Origin: Caballeronia sordidicola | GTDB taxonomy: Bacteria; Pseudomonadota; Gammaproteobacteria; Burkholderiales; Burkholderiaceae | Direction: 5' to 3' | NCBI RefSeq assembly: GCF_001544455.2 | Contig: NZ_FCOC02000001.1 | Span: 186,001 to 250,000 of the forward strand | Length of the DNA: 64,000 nucleotides | Part shown: positions 1 through 9,051 of the stretch, in pieces | How positions within the stretch are numbered: the stretch's first letter is position 1 | Layout of the letters: every line of letters begins with the position of its first letter | The notes under the pieces: model-generated | Database searches by the model: none | Told to the model about the DNA's origin: nothing | What the model saw: the letters and a program-made list of their open reading frames with translations, nothing else | Program-made: the position numbers and the translations under genes

Positions 1-867
1 GCTGTCGTAGCGGCCGATCAGACGCGAACCTTGGGGGATCAGCAGATAGTGGCCGGTTGCCGTGTCGTATATGGGCTGCGTGACCTCGGCGATGATCTCT
101 CCGGGCAGGTCGGAATTGATGCCAGTCACCAGCGCCGCCGGAATGACCGTGCCAGACATGACCGTGTACGGCGAGGCCGGCGCCAGCAAGCTGCCCGTGT
201 TACTTGTCGCAGCATCGCCGCCCTTGGCCATGAAAGCTTCTTTCTGGTCCTGCCGGTTCTGGATCGCCGTCGGGTCGTTGGGTTGCGCGGCTGTGGATGC
301 CCGGCCAGCACCCATCGGATTGAATGCGCCTGCCCCGGCATTCGCCATCGGCGTAGTGCCCGCCGACGCGGAGACCGCATCGGGCTTGCCGGCGTCGCTG
401 CCGGTGTGGAAGAACACCGCCGAGCGCGCAATCTCGTCGGCGTGGCGCTGCCGGTCGATGTTCTCGGCCGATGGTCCCGGATTGACATTGCCACCCGGCA
501 GCGGCGGCATCGCCGACGCTGCGCCCCAGTCGCCGGGCAATGGCGGACCGAGCTGCGGCACGCTGGGCGGCGACGCTGGCGCGGGCTTGGCTGGTAGCTT
601 CGAGTAGTCGGCCGGCAACTGGTCGAGGTCGTCGGCTTTGGCGATCCGATCGACGTTGTAGAGGTTGGTCTTATCGCCCGAGCCGTGCCGGTCCTTGGAT
701 TGCAGCGCCCACATCGACGCGCCAGCCACGGCCACTGCGAGCAGCGTGGCGGAGAAGGCCAGCGTGCGACGATTGAGCCGCGTAACCGCGCGCGGTGCTG
801 CGCGCAACGCAATGCCCTCGGGCGCGACCTTCGGTGCGGGCTGGGCCTCGTGGTCAGTCGTGCCCAT
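1..867 (-). CDS. trbI: Conjugal transfer protein TrbI (VirB10-like), C-terminus outside window
   Basis: The frame starts at ATG 867 (MGTTDHEAQPAPK) and is open to the window edge, giving 289 residues. There is a short cytoplasmic part, one membrane segment near residues 37-54 (LAFSATLLAVAVAGASMWAL), a long Pro/Ala-rich periplasmic linker, and the start of the VirB10/TrbI beta-barrel domain (PYTVMSGTVIPAALVTGIN, then LIPQGSRLIGRYDS). TrbI/VirB10 spans the envelope and forms the outer ring of the type IV secretion core complex with TrbG and TrbH/VirB7-like proteins. The start overlaps the end of trbG by 14 bp. Gene truncated only by the window edge. Confidence 0.93.
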   Translation of the reverse strand, partial: MGTTDHEAQPAPKVAPEGIALRAAPRAVTRLNRRTLAFSATLLAVAVAGASMWALQSKDRHGSGDKTNLYNVDRIAKADDLDQLPADYSKLPAKPAPASPPSVPQLGPPLPGDWGAASAMPPLPGGNVNPGPSAENIDRQRHADEIARSAVFFHTGSDAGKPDAVSASAGTTPMANAGAGAFNPMGAGRASTAAQPNDPTAIQNRQDQKEAFMAKGGDAATSNTGSLLAPASPYTVMSGTVIPAALVTGINSDLPGEIIAEVTQPIYDTATGHYLLIPQGSRLIGRYDS

Positions 868-1861
868 GACCGGCTCCCGCAGCGACGCCATCGGTACGCT
901 CGATGCGTACCACGGCCGCCTTGTCTCCGCCCAGACGCAGCTCGGCCGCGCCGAACAGGCGATCCACGATGTCGTAAGGCGCATGGAAACGGTAGTTCAC
1001 CAGCTCGCCCTTGCCATCGGGGCCGACCACGAACAACGGTGGCAATTCGCCCTGCGCGATGCCGGCAGGAAACTGGATATAGACGTGCTGCCCGTCGTCG
1101 AAGGCGCGTACCGGCTTCCACGACGGACTGTCGCCCGTGATCGCATAGCGGAAATGCAACTGGTCGAGCGACAGCCCTTCCGCGGCCGGTGCCTGCGCAT
1201 CGGCGGCCTGTGCCTGAGCCTGCAAGGCCAGCATCTGGTCCTTCGGATATTCCCACGACACGGATGCCATCCACGCTTTCGCGGTGGACGTGAGTTCGAG
1301 CAGATAGGTGCGCCGGCTAGTCGTGATGACGAGATTCGTCTTGATCCCCGCGTGTACTGGCTTGACCATGACGGCCACGCGCCGGCTCGCACCGCTGCCA
1401 CTCGCGGTATCGCCCACGATCCACTGAACGGTATCGCCGGCGGCGACCGTTACCAGTTCCTCGCCCGGCTGCAAGCTGATGACCGTCACGCGGGCAGGAC
1501 TCGCATAAACTTGATACAGCGCACCATCGGAGAACGGCCAGACCTGGATCGCGTTGATGTAGCCCTCGCGTGTCGGCACCACACTGGCCTCGGCATTAGC
1601 CTGCTCGACACGGGCTTTCGCGTCTGCGAGTTCCGGTGCCAGCTTCGCATCGGCATTGCCCGGCAGCGGCTTCATCTGGTCCGGCAACGGCAAGGGCTTC
1701 GGCACTTCCACGACCGCGACCGGCTTGGGCGGTTCCGGCAACGGCTGCGCCTTGACGGATTCGTCCAGCGAGATCGCCGGCGGCGGCTTGCCTTGCGCGG
1801 CGCAGCCGGCAAGGCTGCCTAGGAGGCCGAGGAAGGCAATGGCGGTGATTGACGGTTTCAT
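854..1861 (-). CDS. trbG: Conjugal transfer protein TrbG (VirB9-like)
   Basis: 335 residues with a lipoprotein-type signal peptide: hydrophobic stretch AIAFLGLLGSLAGC with the lipobox cysteine at about residue 20. A proline-rich linker (residues 30-65) precedes the VirB9/TrbG beta domain, with the characteristic YINAIQVWPFSDGALYQVY and a C-terminal domain ending in a glycine-rich tail. It forms the outer-membrane collar of the mating-pair-formation apparatus with TrbI. The start overlaps the trbF stop as ATGA, so it is translationally coupled within the trb operon. Confidence 0.93.
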   Translation of the reverse strand: MKPSITAIAFLGLLGSLAGCAAQGKPPPAISLDESVKAQPLPEPPKPVAVVEVPKPLPLPDQMKPLPGNADAKLAPELADAKARVEQANAEASVVPTREGYINAIQVWPFSDGALYQVYASPARVTVISLQPGEELVTVAAGDTVQWIVGDTASGSGASRRVAVMVKPVHAGIKTNLVITTSRRTYLLELTSTAKAWMASVSWEYPKDQMLALQAQAQAADAQAPAAEGLSLDQLHFRYAITGDSPSWKPVRAFDDGQHVYIQFPAGIAQGELPPLFVVGPDGKGELVNYRFHAPYDIVDRLFGAAELRLGGDKAAVVRIERTDGVAAGAGHGHD

Positions 1862-2565
1862 GGCTTCTTCGCTCCTTCAGGCGCGTCCAGGTCACGGCTC
1901 CAGGACAGCCCGTTGATGTAAATGCCGAGGGGATTACGGCGCACCTGCTGCTCGGTGCGCGGGGTTTGCATGACGAGCGTGAGCATCGCCGTCCATTGCT
2001 CAGTGCCGGTGGGTGTGCCGTCGTTGAAGTGCTGTTCGGTCCAGCGCACCTGGAACGAGGTATCGCTGACGCGCACTACGCTGGTCACGTCCACCGATGC
2101 GGAGTCCTGCCCGACATGGGCGAACGGATCATGAGCGCGCGCGTAATCGTTCAGCGTCGCCGCGCCCCGGTCAGTGGTGTAGCCGTAGGCTTCAAGCCAG
2201 TCCTGCCGTACCACCACCGGGTCGATCGACAGCGAACGCACGTCGGTCACGAAGCGCGCCAGGTGGTACGCGATCTGTGCATCGGTTGGCCGGTACGGTG
2301 TCGTAGCTGCCCCGACCGCGCGGACCTGCCCGGCGTGATCGACCTCGACCACGTAGGGCGTGACGCGCGACTGGCCGGACTGCCAGACAAGGCCCGCAGC
2401 CATCAGCAGCGCAAGGCCCAGGCAGCCGAAGGCCATCAACCGCCAGTTCTTCGCCTGCACGCGCGCGCTGCCGAGGCGTTCATCCCATACCTGCGCGGCG
2501 GCCTGATAAGGCGTGGCGGGCGCAGGTGATTCGCTGTAGCGCACGCCGGGTCGTGTGAAGCGCAT
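1858..2565 (-). CDS. trbF: Conjugal transfer protein TrbF (VirB8-like)
   Basis: 235 residues. A cytoplasmic N-terminus (about 42 residues) is followed by one membrane segment (LMAFGCLGLALLMAAGLVW) and a periplasmic VirB8/TrbF domain of NTF2-like fold, recognisable by TPYVVEVDHAG and the conserved FQVRWTEQ segment. VirB8-type proteins form the inner-membrane scaffold that links the channel to the core complex. It lies 12 bp after trbL and overlaps trbG by ATGA. Confidence 0.92.
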   Translation of the reverse strand: MRFTRPGVRYSESPAPATPYQAAAQVWDERLGSARVQAKNWRLMAFGCLGLALLMAAGLVWQSGQSRVTPYVVEVDHAGQVRAVGAATTPYRPTDAQIAYHLARFVTDVRSLSIDPVVVRQDWLEAYGYTTDRGAATLNDYARAHDPFAHVGQDSASVDVTSVVRVSDTSFQVRWTEQHFNDGTPTGTEQWTAMLTLVMQTPRTEQQVRRNPLGIYINGLSWSRDLDAPEGAKKP

Positions 2566-2577
2566 GGCTCGCCTCCC

Positions 2578-3933
2578 TTACTCGTTTGAGGAATCGTTGA
2601 TGTCCGGCGCGGCTCCGCCGCCGCCGTGATCGGCCGAGCGCACGACATGCGTGGCGGTCGTTGCGCCATGCGCGATGTGCTGGCTACGTTGCAGGCGTTG
2701 CGCCCAGTCGGGCGGCTTGTCGACGGATGCCGGCGATGCGTTATCGGCGATCGTCGACGACGTGGATGTTTCGCTCGCGGCTTCGCGCGAAGTGAACGAT
2801 GTGCCGGTGCTTGCGCCGGCAGCGGGCGCCACGCGATCGCGCACGGCACGGGCACCTGCCGCGACCCGCTCACCGGCGGCCTGCCCGCCACTGCGCGCGA
2901 CGTTGGCCACGCCAGCACCGAAAGCTCGCGCGCCCGTCGCACCGGACGCGGTTGCGCCGGCGCGATACGCCGATGCGGCGCCGCTGGCTGCGCGCGCGGT
3001 GCCGACTGCACCACGCGCAGCGAGGCGTGCGCCAGCGGCAACTGCCGCGCCGCCGGTCACCACGGCTGCGCCGCCGGCGACAGCAAGACCCGCAACGCCG
3101 AGCGCCGTGCCAGCGGCAGCGCCCGCGCCGAGCTGTGGCGCACCGGACACCAGGCCGGTCGCAATGCCCGGCCCGAAGATGCCGAGTCCCAGCATCGTGA
3201 GCGAGGCCAGCATGATGGCGAGTGCGTGGTTCAGCGAGGGATCGGTGCCGGCCGGCGTCTGGAACTGACTGAAGATCGTCGAGCCAATGCCGACGATGAC
3301 GGCGAGTACCAGCACCTTGACGCCCGACGACACCACGTTGCCCAACACCCTCTCGGCAAGAAACGCGGTCTTGTTCCAGAGTGCGAACGGCACCAGCACG
3401 AAGCCTGCGAGCGTGGTCAGCTTGAACTCGATCAGCGTCACGAAAAGCTGCACGGCCAGGATGAAGAAGCTGATGACCACGACGACCCAGGCGAGCAGCA
3501 GGATCACGATCATGTCGATGTTGCTGAAGACCGCGGTGACGCCGTTGGACATCGTGCCGACCTGTTGCAGAATCGGCTGACCGGCCTGAACACCGACGGC
3601 GGCCAAACGTCCCGGTTGCAGGAAGTTGCCAATGCTCAGCGACGAACCTGTAGCGAGCAGGCCGAGGCCCACGAACGAGCGGAAGACGATGCCCGCGAGC
3701 GTATTGAAGTTGCCGATGATGTAGGCGAACGCGCCGACGTAGAGCGTCTTGCGGATCAGCTTCGCCAGCACTTCCTCGCCACCCATCGCCCAGAACAGGC
3801 CCGCGAGCGTCATGTCGATCACGATCAGCGTGGCCGAGAGATAGGCGACTTCGCCGTGCAGCAGACCAAAGCCTGAGTCGATGTACTGCGAGAAGACGGC
3901 CAGGAACTGGTCGATGACGGAAAGATCATTCAT
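2578..3933 (-). CDS. trbL: P-type conjugative transfer protein TrbL (VirB6-like)
   Basis: 451 residues. The N-terminal 270 residues carry about six hydrophobic segments, as in TrbL/VirB6 polytopic inner-membrane channel proteins (for example MIVILLLAWVVVVISFFILA and ALAIMLASLTMLGLGIFGPG). The C-terminal third is a low-complexity Ala/Gly/Arg/Ser-rich region, common in TrbL homologues. The ATG overlaps the TrbK stop (ATGA). Function: inner-membrane part of the type IV secretion channel. Confidence 0.92.
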   Translation of the reverse strand: MNDLSVIDQFLAVFSQYIDSGFGLLHGEVAYLSATLIVIDMTLAGLFWAMGGEEVLAKLIRKTLYVGAFAYIIGNFNTLAGIVFRSFVGLGLLATGSSLSIGNFLQPGRLAAVGVQAGQPILQQVGTMSNGVTAVFSNIDMIVILLLAWVVVVISFFILAVQLFVTLIEFKLTTLAGFVLVPFALWNKTAFLAERVLGNVVSSGVKVLVLAVIVGIGSTIFSQFQTPAGTDPSLNHALAIMLASLTMLGLGIFGPGIATGLVSGAPQLGAGAAAGTALGVAGLAVAGGAAVVTGGAAVAAGARLAARGAVGTARAASGAASAYRAGATASGATGARAFGAGVANVARSGGQAAGERVAAGARAVRDRVAPAAGASTGTSFTSREAASETSTSSTIADNASPASVDKPPDWAQRLQRSQHIAHGATTATHVVRSADHGGGGAAPDINDSSNE

Positions 3934-4220
3934 GGCCGATCTCCTTGCGACGCCTCGAAGCTCGCCGGAATCGGCGGTAGCTCGGCGAGCGTCTGGTACT
4001 CGCCGACACCGCCCAGACCAAGGAAGAAGCGCCGCGCATACGCCGCGTCCACGACGCGACAGATCGCCCTGTCCATGTGTGCGTGCGCAACGGTGCAGCG
4101 ATGGCGCAGCGCGTAAAGCCGCTGCGGATCATGTGCGAGTGCATCGGCAGTCAACGCCGGCTCATGCCGACCGCAAGCGGTCAGCATGGCGATGATGGGC
4201 AGGACCAGTGGGCCGCGCAT
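3930..4220 (-). CDS. trbK: TrbK-like entry-exclusion lipoprotein
   Basis: 96 residues, placed between trbJ (5 bp away) and trbL (ATGA overlap), the position of trbK in RP4/Tn4371-type operons. The N-terminus MRGPLVLPIIAMLTAC has a lipobox with Cys16. The body has two further cysteines (RCTVAH and AICRVV) and an ARRFF motif. TrbK-type lipoproteins prevent a cell that already carries the element from receiving it again. A longer open frame extends upstream through trbJ, but the ATG at 4220 gives the signal peptide and the operon spacing. The same cysteine and RRFF pattern recurs in the small gene at 11732-11980. Confidence 0.8.
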   Translation of the reverse strand: MRGPLVLPIIAMLTACGRHEPALTADALAHDPQRLYALRHRCTVAHAHMDRAICRVVDAAYARRFFLGLGGVGEYQTLAELPPIPASFEASQGDRP

Positions 4221-4225
4221 TGCCG

Positions 4226-4954
4226 TCAGTTCCCGTAGAAGCTCACCGACTGCGGCGTGTATTGCGGGCCGCCGCCGATGAAGCGGGTACGGACCTGCTG
4301 GGCCTGTGCCTCGTCGGCCGCTGCCCGCGCCTGGTCCAGTGCCGCGGCGCGCTGCTGCGACACGGTGAGCTGCTGAGACTGGATCGCCTGACGTGCGATC
4401 AGCGCGAGCAACTGGTTTGTCGCCTGGCTCGCCTGCAAGGCACCGACCGCGCCCTGGCTCTGCGTCACCAGGCTGCTCAACACCCCCTGGTCGGACAGCA
4501 GGTTTTGCGCGGCCTGCGATTGCATCTGCGTCGAGGTCTGCAATGCCTGCACCGAGGTCTGCCAGCGCGTCTGTGCGTCCTGCACCATCTGCGCGTTGCT
4601 CGTGCCAGCGCCATAGGACGACGGATACAGCCGGTTGAACGTCGCCTGTGACTGCGCGACGTTGAACGTCAGTCCCTGCGCCTGCGAAATCAACTGGTTC
4701 GTCGTCGCCAGCGTGGACAGCAACTGCGACAGCGAATTGAAGTTCAGGCTCGTGAGATTGCGGCCCTGGTTGACCAGCATCGTTGCCTCGTTCTGCAACT
4801 GCTGGATCTGGTTGTCGATCTGTTGCAGTTCGCGCGCGGCAGTCAGCAGGTTCTGCGAGTAGTTGGCCGCGTCGAACACCGCCCACTGTGCGAAGCTCGT
4901 GGACGACACTGACAGCAACAAGGCCGTGACGACGGCCAGCCCGGTCTTCTTCAT
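4226..4954 (-). CDS. trbJ: P-type conjugative transfer protein TrbJ (VirB5-like)
   Basis: 242 residues with a cleavable signal peptide (MKKTGLAVVTALLLSVSSTSFA, cleavage after SFA). The mature protein is strongly helical and glutamine-rich (ARELQQIDNQIQQLQNEATM), typical of TrbJ/VirB5 minor pilus proteins. The start overlaps the trbE stop by ATGA. It probably sits at the pilus tip or in the periplasm. Confidence 0.92.
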   Translation of the reverse strand: MKKTGLAVVTALLLSVSSTSFAQWAVFDAANYSQNLLTAARELQQIDNQIQQLQNEATMLVNQGRNLTSLNFNSLSQLLSTLATTNQLISQAQGLTFNVAQSQATFNRLYPSSYGAGTSNAQMVQDAQTRWQTSVQALQTSTQMQSQAAQNLLSDQGVLSSLVTQSQGAVGALQASQATNQLLALIARQAIQSQQLTVSQQRAAALDQARAAADEAQAQQVRTRFIGGGPQYTPQSVSFYGN

Positions 4955-7377
4955 GGCTGAATCTCCGATGGCGTGAGGAACGAAGGCATGAGGTCGGCGG
5001 CCCAGTCGAGGCCGCTATGACGCAGCCAGGCGCCGGCGAAGCCGGGCGTGCCGGCGTTCAGCAACACGCGGTCAATGTCGCGCTGGTCTTGAGGCGTTGA
5101 AGCACCGGCGAATGCCAGGGTGGCCGGCCCCAGGTCGAGGTCGAACAGGCGATTGCCGAGACGCGACTGGTAGTAGTAGTCGCGCTTGGGTTCCGCGGTG
5201 GCGACGATCTCGATCTGCCGGCTGTTCAGGCCAAAGCCTTCGTAGATCGTGCGAATCTGTGGCTCAGTCGCCTGCGGGTTTGGCAGGAAGATGCGACTCG
5301 CGCAGCTCTCGATGATCGCGGGCGCGATGCTCGAATCCTTGATGTCGGCGAGCGACTGCGTGGCGAAGATCACGCTGACGTTCTTCTTGCGCAGCGTCTT
5401 GAGCCACTGCCGGATACGCGCGGCAAACACCGGGTCGTCGAGGAACAGCCAGGACTCGTCAAGGATCAGTAGTGTCGGTGCCCCATCGAACCGCTCGTCG
5501 AAGCGCGCGAACAGGTAGCCGAGCACGGCGAGCACCGCCGCCTTGCTCGGCATCAGCTCCTCCATCTCGAAGCCCTGCACGTCGGCGCTGCCGAGCCGGT
5601 CATGATCGGCATCGAGCAGCCGACCGTGCGCACCGCCGAGCACGTAAGGCGCGAGCGCCTGGCGCAGCGCATTGGACTGGAGCAGCACCGACAGGCCCGT
5701 GAGCGTGCGCTGTTCGACCGGCGCACCGGCGAGGCTGCCGAGCGCCGACCATACGGTGGTCTTCTCGTCAGGGCCGACGGCAATACCCTCGTGCAGCAGA
5801 CGGCCTTCGACCCATTCGACGGCCCAGGTGCGGTAACTTTCGCGGTCGATGCGCGCGAGCGGTTGGAACGCGATTGCGCCATCGGAGCCGAGGTCGTAGT
5901 GCTCGCCGCCCAGGCCGAGGATCGTGGCGCGCATCGAACGGCCCATGTCAAACGCGAAGATGCGCGAGCCGCGATATCGGCGGAACTGCATCGCCAGCGT
6001 GGCGAGCAGTACCGACTTGCCCATGCCAGTCGGACCGACCACCAGCGTGTGGCCCACATCGCCGATGTGCGTCACCAGCCGGAACGGCGTGTCGCCGTCA
6101 GTGCGCGTGACGATCAGCGGCGGCCCGTCAAGGTGCTTGTTCTTCTCCGGCCCGGCCCACACCGCCGACAGCGGCATCAGGTGCGCGAGGTTCAGCGTGG
6201 AAATGCTCGGCTGCCGCACGTTGGCGTAGGCGTGGCCGGGAATCGACGAGAGCCACGCTTCGACCGCATTAAGGGTTTCGGGAATCGTGACAAAGCCCCG
6301 GCCCTGGATGACGCGCTCGATCCTCCGCAGCTTCTCGTCGGCCGCCGCCGCGTCCGTGTCCATGACGGTTACGGTCGCCGTCACGTAGCCGAACGCCACC
6401 TGATCGCTGCCGAGTTCCTGCAAGGCGGCGTCGGCATCCATCGCTTTGTTGCTCGCGTCGGTATCGACGAGCGGCGATTCCTGCTGGAAGATGGTTTCGC
6501 GCAGCAATGCAATGACGTTCTTGCGCTTGGCGAACCATTGCCGGCGCAGCCGCGTCAGCTCCTTCTCTGCTTCGGCCTTGTCCAGACAGAGGAAGCGCGT
6601 GCACCAGCGGTAAGCGAAACCGAGCCGGTTGAGGTCATCGAGCAGGCCCGGCCAAGTCGAGGTCGGAAAGCCGCGCACCGTCACGACCCGCAGGTGCTGA
6701 TCGCCCAGCATAGGTGCGAGGCCTCCGATCAATGCCGAGTCGGCCAGCAGCGCGTCGAGATGAAACGGTACTTCGGGCACACCGATGCGGTAGCGCCGCG
6801 TCGAGATGGTTGCGTGCAGGTACGTCAGCGTCTCGCTGTCGTCGAGCCAGGTGATCTCCGGCATCACGCCGTCGAGCAAGTCGAACACGCGATCGGTTTC
6901 CGCGACGAAGGCGGCGAGCCGTTCGCGCCAGTCCACGCCGGACGTGGGCGTGTTCTCGTACAGGAGCTTCGCGGCGCGGGCGCGCGATTCCTCCGGCGGC
7001 AGGTACACCATCGTCAGGTGATAGCCACTCTCATAGTGGCTGCCGGTCTGCTCGAACGCGGCGCGCCGTTCCTCGTCCACCAGCCACGACAACGCCTCGG
7101 GAAAGTCCGAGTGCGGATAATCGGCTGCCGGCCGGCGCTCGGCGTCGATGAACAAGGCCCAGCCCGACCCCAACCGGCGCAGCACGTTATTCAGGCGCGC
7201 GGTCGTCGCGATCAGTTCGCCCTGTGTAGCGCTGTCGAGGTCCGGCCCGCGAAAGCGTGCCGTGCGCTGGAACGAACCGTCCTTGTTGAGCGCCACGCCG
7301 GGCGCGACGAGTCCGGCCCACGGCAGCCAGTCGGCGAGCATGGCAGGACGCTGGCGATATTCGGCGAGGTACAACAT
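4951..7377 (-). CDS. trbE: Conjugal transfer ATPase TrbE (VirB4 family)
   Basis: 808 residues from the ATG at 7377 (MLYLAEYRQRPAM). An upstream in-frame extension is rejected because it would run through trbD. The CagE/TrbE/VirB4 N-domain is followed by an ATPase domain with Walker A GPTGMGKS near residue 446 and Walker B LLILDESWLFLDD near residue 635. VirB4 ATPases energise pilus biogenesis and substrate transfer at the inner membrane. The gene starts 20 bp after trbD and overlaps trbJ by ATGA. Length is normal for the family. Confidence 0.95.
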   Translation of the reverse strand: MLYLAEYRQRPAMLADWLPWAGLVAPGVALNKDGSFQRTARFRGPDLDSATQGELIATTARLNNVLRRLGSGWALFIDAERRPAADYPHSDFPEALSWLVDEERRAAFEQTGSHYESGYHLTMVYLPPEESRARAAKLLYENTPTSGVDWRERLAAFVAETDRVFDLLDGVMPEITWLDDSETLTYLHATISTRRYRIGVPEVPFHLDALLADSALIGGLAPMLGDQHLRVVTVRGFPTSTWPGLLDDLNRLGFAYRWCTRFLCLDKAEAEKELTRLRRQWFAKRKNVIALLRETIFQQESPLVDTDASNKAMDADAALQELGSDQVAFGYVTATVTVMDTDAAAADEKLRRIERVIQGRGFVTIPETLNAVEAWLSSIPGHAYANVRQPSISTLNLAHLMPLSAVWAGPEKNKHLDGPPLIVTRTDGDTPFRLVTHIGDVGHTLVVGPTGMGKSVLLATLAMQFRRYRGSRIFAFDMGRSMRATILGLGGEHYDLGSDGAIAFQPLARIDRESYRTWAVEWVEGRLLHEGIAVGPDEKTTVWSALGSLAGAPVEQRTLTGLSVLLQSNALRQALAPYVLGGAHGRLLDADHDRLGSADVQGFEMEELMPSKAAVLAVLGYLFARFDERFDGAPTLLILDESWLFLDDPVFAARIRQWLKTLRKKNVSVIFATQSLADIKDSSIAPAIIESCASRIFLPNPQATEPQIRTIYEGFGLNSRQIEIVATAEPKRDYYYQSRLGNRLFDLDLGPATLAFAGASTPQDQRDIDRVLLNAGTPGFAGAWLRHSGLDWAADLMPSFLTPSEIQP

Positions 7378-7397
7378 GCGAATGTCTCCACCGGTCC

Positions 7398-7670
7398 TCA
7401 CACGTCCAGCAGCGACTTGTGCTTCAGGTGCCGTGCGAAGATCTGCATGAACTGCGGATCGACTTTCGCGCCCCATACGGCAAGCGAATGGCCGATCAGC
7501 CAAAGCGCGATGCCGGGAATCCACAGTTGCAGGCCAAGCCCGACGGCAGCGGCGAGCGTGCCGTTGGCGATCGCCACGGTGCGCGGCGCACCACCCATCA
7601 GGATCGGCTCGGTGAGCGACCGATGCAGCGGCACCTCGAAGCCGAGGGTGATGGTGGTTGGCTCGTTCAT
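7398..7670 (-). CDS. trbD: Conjugal transfer protein TrbD (VirB3-like)
   Basis: 90 residues. A short N-terminus (GFEVPLHRSLTEPILMGGAPR, the conserved VirB3/TrbD signature region) precedes two closely spaced membrane segments around residues 33-65. VirB3-type proteins associate with VirB4/TrbE in the inner membrane. The ATG at 7670 overlaps the trbC stop by ATGA; longer upstream starts in this frame would run through trbC. Confidence 0.9.
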   Translation of the reverse strand: MNEPTTITLGFEVPLHRSLTEPILMGGAPRTVAIANGTLAAAVGLGLQLWIPGIALWLIGHSLAVWGAKVDPQFMQIFARHLKHKSLLDV

Positions 7671-8038
7671 GCCACCACCGCGCCGCCGGAGAAGCTGAAG
7701 AACGACAGGAAGAACGAGGATGCGGCGAAGGCGATCGACAGACCGAACACGATCTGGATCAGACGTCGGAAGCCGCCGCTCGTGTCGCCGAACGCGAGCG
7801 TGAGGCCCGTCACGATAATGATGATGACGGCGACGATCTTGGCGACTGGCCCCTGGATCGAGTCGAGGATGGATTGCAGCGGCGCTTCCCACGGCATGTT
7901 CGAGCCGCTCGCTTTCGCGGTGCCAGTCAGCGCCAGCATCACGACGGCCAGCATCAAGCCCTGCCGTACGGGTTGAATCAGACTGCGAAGGCGTGCAAGC
8001 GGATTTACGGAAAAGCGCAGAACATGGGCATAGCTCAT
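7667..8038 (-). CDS. trbC: Conjugal transfer pilin TrbC (VirB2-like)
   Basis: 123 residues. A long signal region (RQGLMLAVVMLALTGTAKA) is followed by two hydrophobic helices (IVAVIIIIVTGLTLAFG and IVFGLSIAFAASSFFLSFF), the VirB2/TrbC major pilin arrangement. In RP4 the TrbC pilin is cyclised by the TraF peptidase; a TraF-like gene is present in this element at 24518-25117, which fits. It overlaps trbB and trbD by ATGA. Confidence 0.92.
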   Translation of the reverse strand: MSYAHVLRFSVNPLARLRSLIQPVRQGLMLAVVMLALTGTAKASGSNMPWEAPLQSILDSIQGPVAKIVAVIIIIVTGLTLAFGDTSGGFRRLIQIVFGLSIAFAASSFFLSFFSFSGGAVVA

Positions 8039-9051
8039 GAGAGTTCTCCAGAGGGAAGCACGGATGGGGATGGCGACGGCATGGCGTCGCAGAGCTGGTA
8101 GCCGGTGGCATCGAAGCCGGTCACGCGGGCGATGCGCTCGATGCGGCGACGCCGGCCGCGGCCGGCGATATGGATGACGACGTTGACGGCTTCGGCGATC
8201 AGCGCGCGCGGCGGATTCACCGCTACTTCGAGGATCAATTGTTCGAGGCGCAGCAAAGCGCCGAGCGCGGAACCTGCGTGGATCGTGGCGATGCCGCCGG
8301 GGTGCCCCGTGCCCCAGACCTTGATGAGATCCAGCGCCTCGCCACCGCGTACCTCACCGACGATCACGCGGTCGGGCCGCAGGCGCATCGTGGCGCGCAC
8401 CAGTTCGGTCATCGACACGACGCCCGCACGCGTGCGAAGCGGTACGTGGTCGCGCGCCGTGCATTGCAGCTCGATGGTGTCTTCGAGCACCAGCACGCGG
8501 TCGCCGGTCGCAGCGATCTCCGCGAGCAAGGCGTTGGCGAGCGTGGTCTTGCCGGTACTCGTGCCGCCGGCGATGAGAATGTTCTGCCGCTCGCGCACCG
8601 CGTCGCGCAGGAATCCGGCCTGCTCGGTGGTCATCATGCCGTCAGCGATGTAGCGTTCGAGCGGGATGACGCCGACCGCGCGCTTGCGCAACGCGAAGGC
8701 CGGCCCCGGCGCAGCCGGCGGAAGAATGCCCTCGAAGCGTTCGCCGGTTTCCGGCAGCTCGGCGGTCAGCAGCGGCTGGCCCCGATGCACTTCCGCGCCG
8801 ACGTGCGCGGCAACCAGGCGGATAATGCGTTCGCCGTCTTCCTCGGACAGCTCGGCGCCCATCGGTGCGCGGCCTGACGACAGGCGATCAATCCAGAGCG
8901 TGTGATCAGGGTTGAGCATGATTTCCACTACATCCGGGTCTTCGAGCGCGGCGGCGATCAGTGGTCCCATCGCCGTGCGCAACATGCGGATACGCCGGTC
9001 GAGCGATGTGGTGGCGAAGGATTGGCCCTGGTTTGAAATGAGCGCGCTCAT
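8035..9051 (-). CDS. trbB: Conjugal transfer ATPase TrbB (VirB11 family)
   Basis: 338 residues. VirB11/PilT-type traffic ATPase: N-terminal domain, Walker A AGGTSTGKTT at residues 161-170, Walker B-like VLVLEDTIEL near 190, and the VGEVRGGEALD box near 232. These hexameric ATPases power pilus assembly and DNA transfer on the cytoplasmic face. The start overlaps the CopG-like gene and the stop overlaps trbC, both by ATGA. Confidence 0.95.
   Translation of the reverse strand: MSALISNQGQSFATTSLDRRIRMLRTAMGPLIAAALEDPDVVEIMLNPDHTLWIDRLSSGRAPMGAELSEEDGERIIRLVAAHVGAEVHRGQPLLTAELPETGERFEGILPPAAPGPAFALRKRAVGVIPLERYIADGMMTTEQAGFLRDAVRERQNILIAGGTSTGKTTLANALLAEIAATGDRVLVLEDTIELQCTARDHVPLRTRAGVVSMTELVRATMRLRPDRVIVGEVRGGEALDLIKVWGTGHPGGIATIHAGSALGALLRLEQLILEVAVNPPRALIAEAVNVVIHIAGRGRRRRIERIARVTGFDATGYQLCDAMPSPSPSVLPSGELS

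Noticed and set aside
126..1274. Minus-strand frame overlapping trbG and trbI
   Set aside because: Arg/Ser-rich off-frame translation; the trbI and trbG frames fit known families and overlap normally.
5602..7698. Long plus-strand open frame of 698 codons
   Set aside because: It is antisense to trbE, rich in Arg/His/Gly without family features. High GC makes such antisense frames common.
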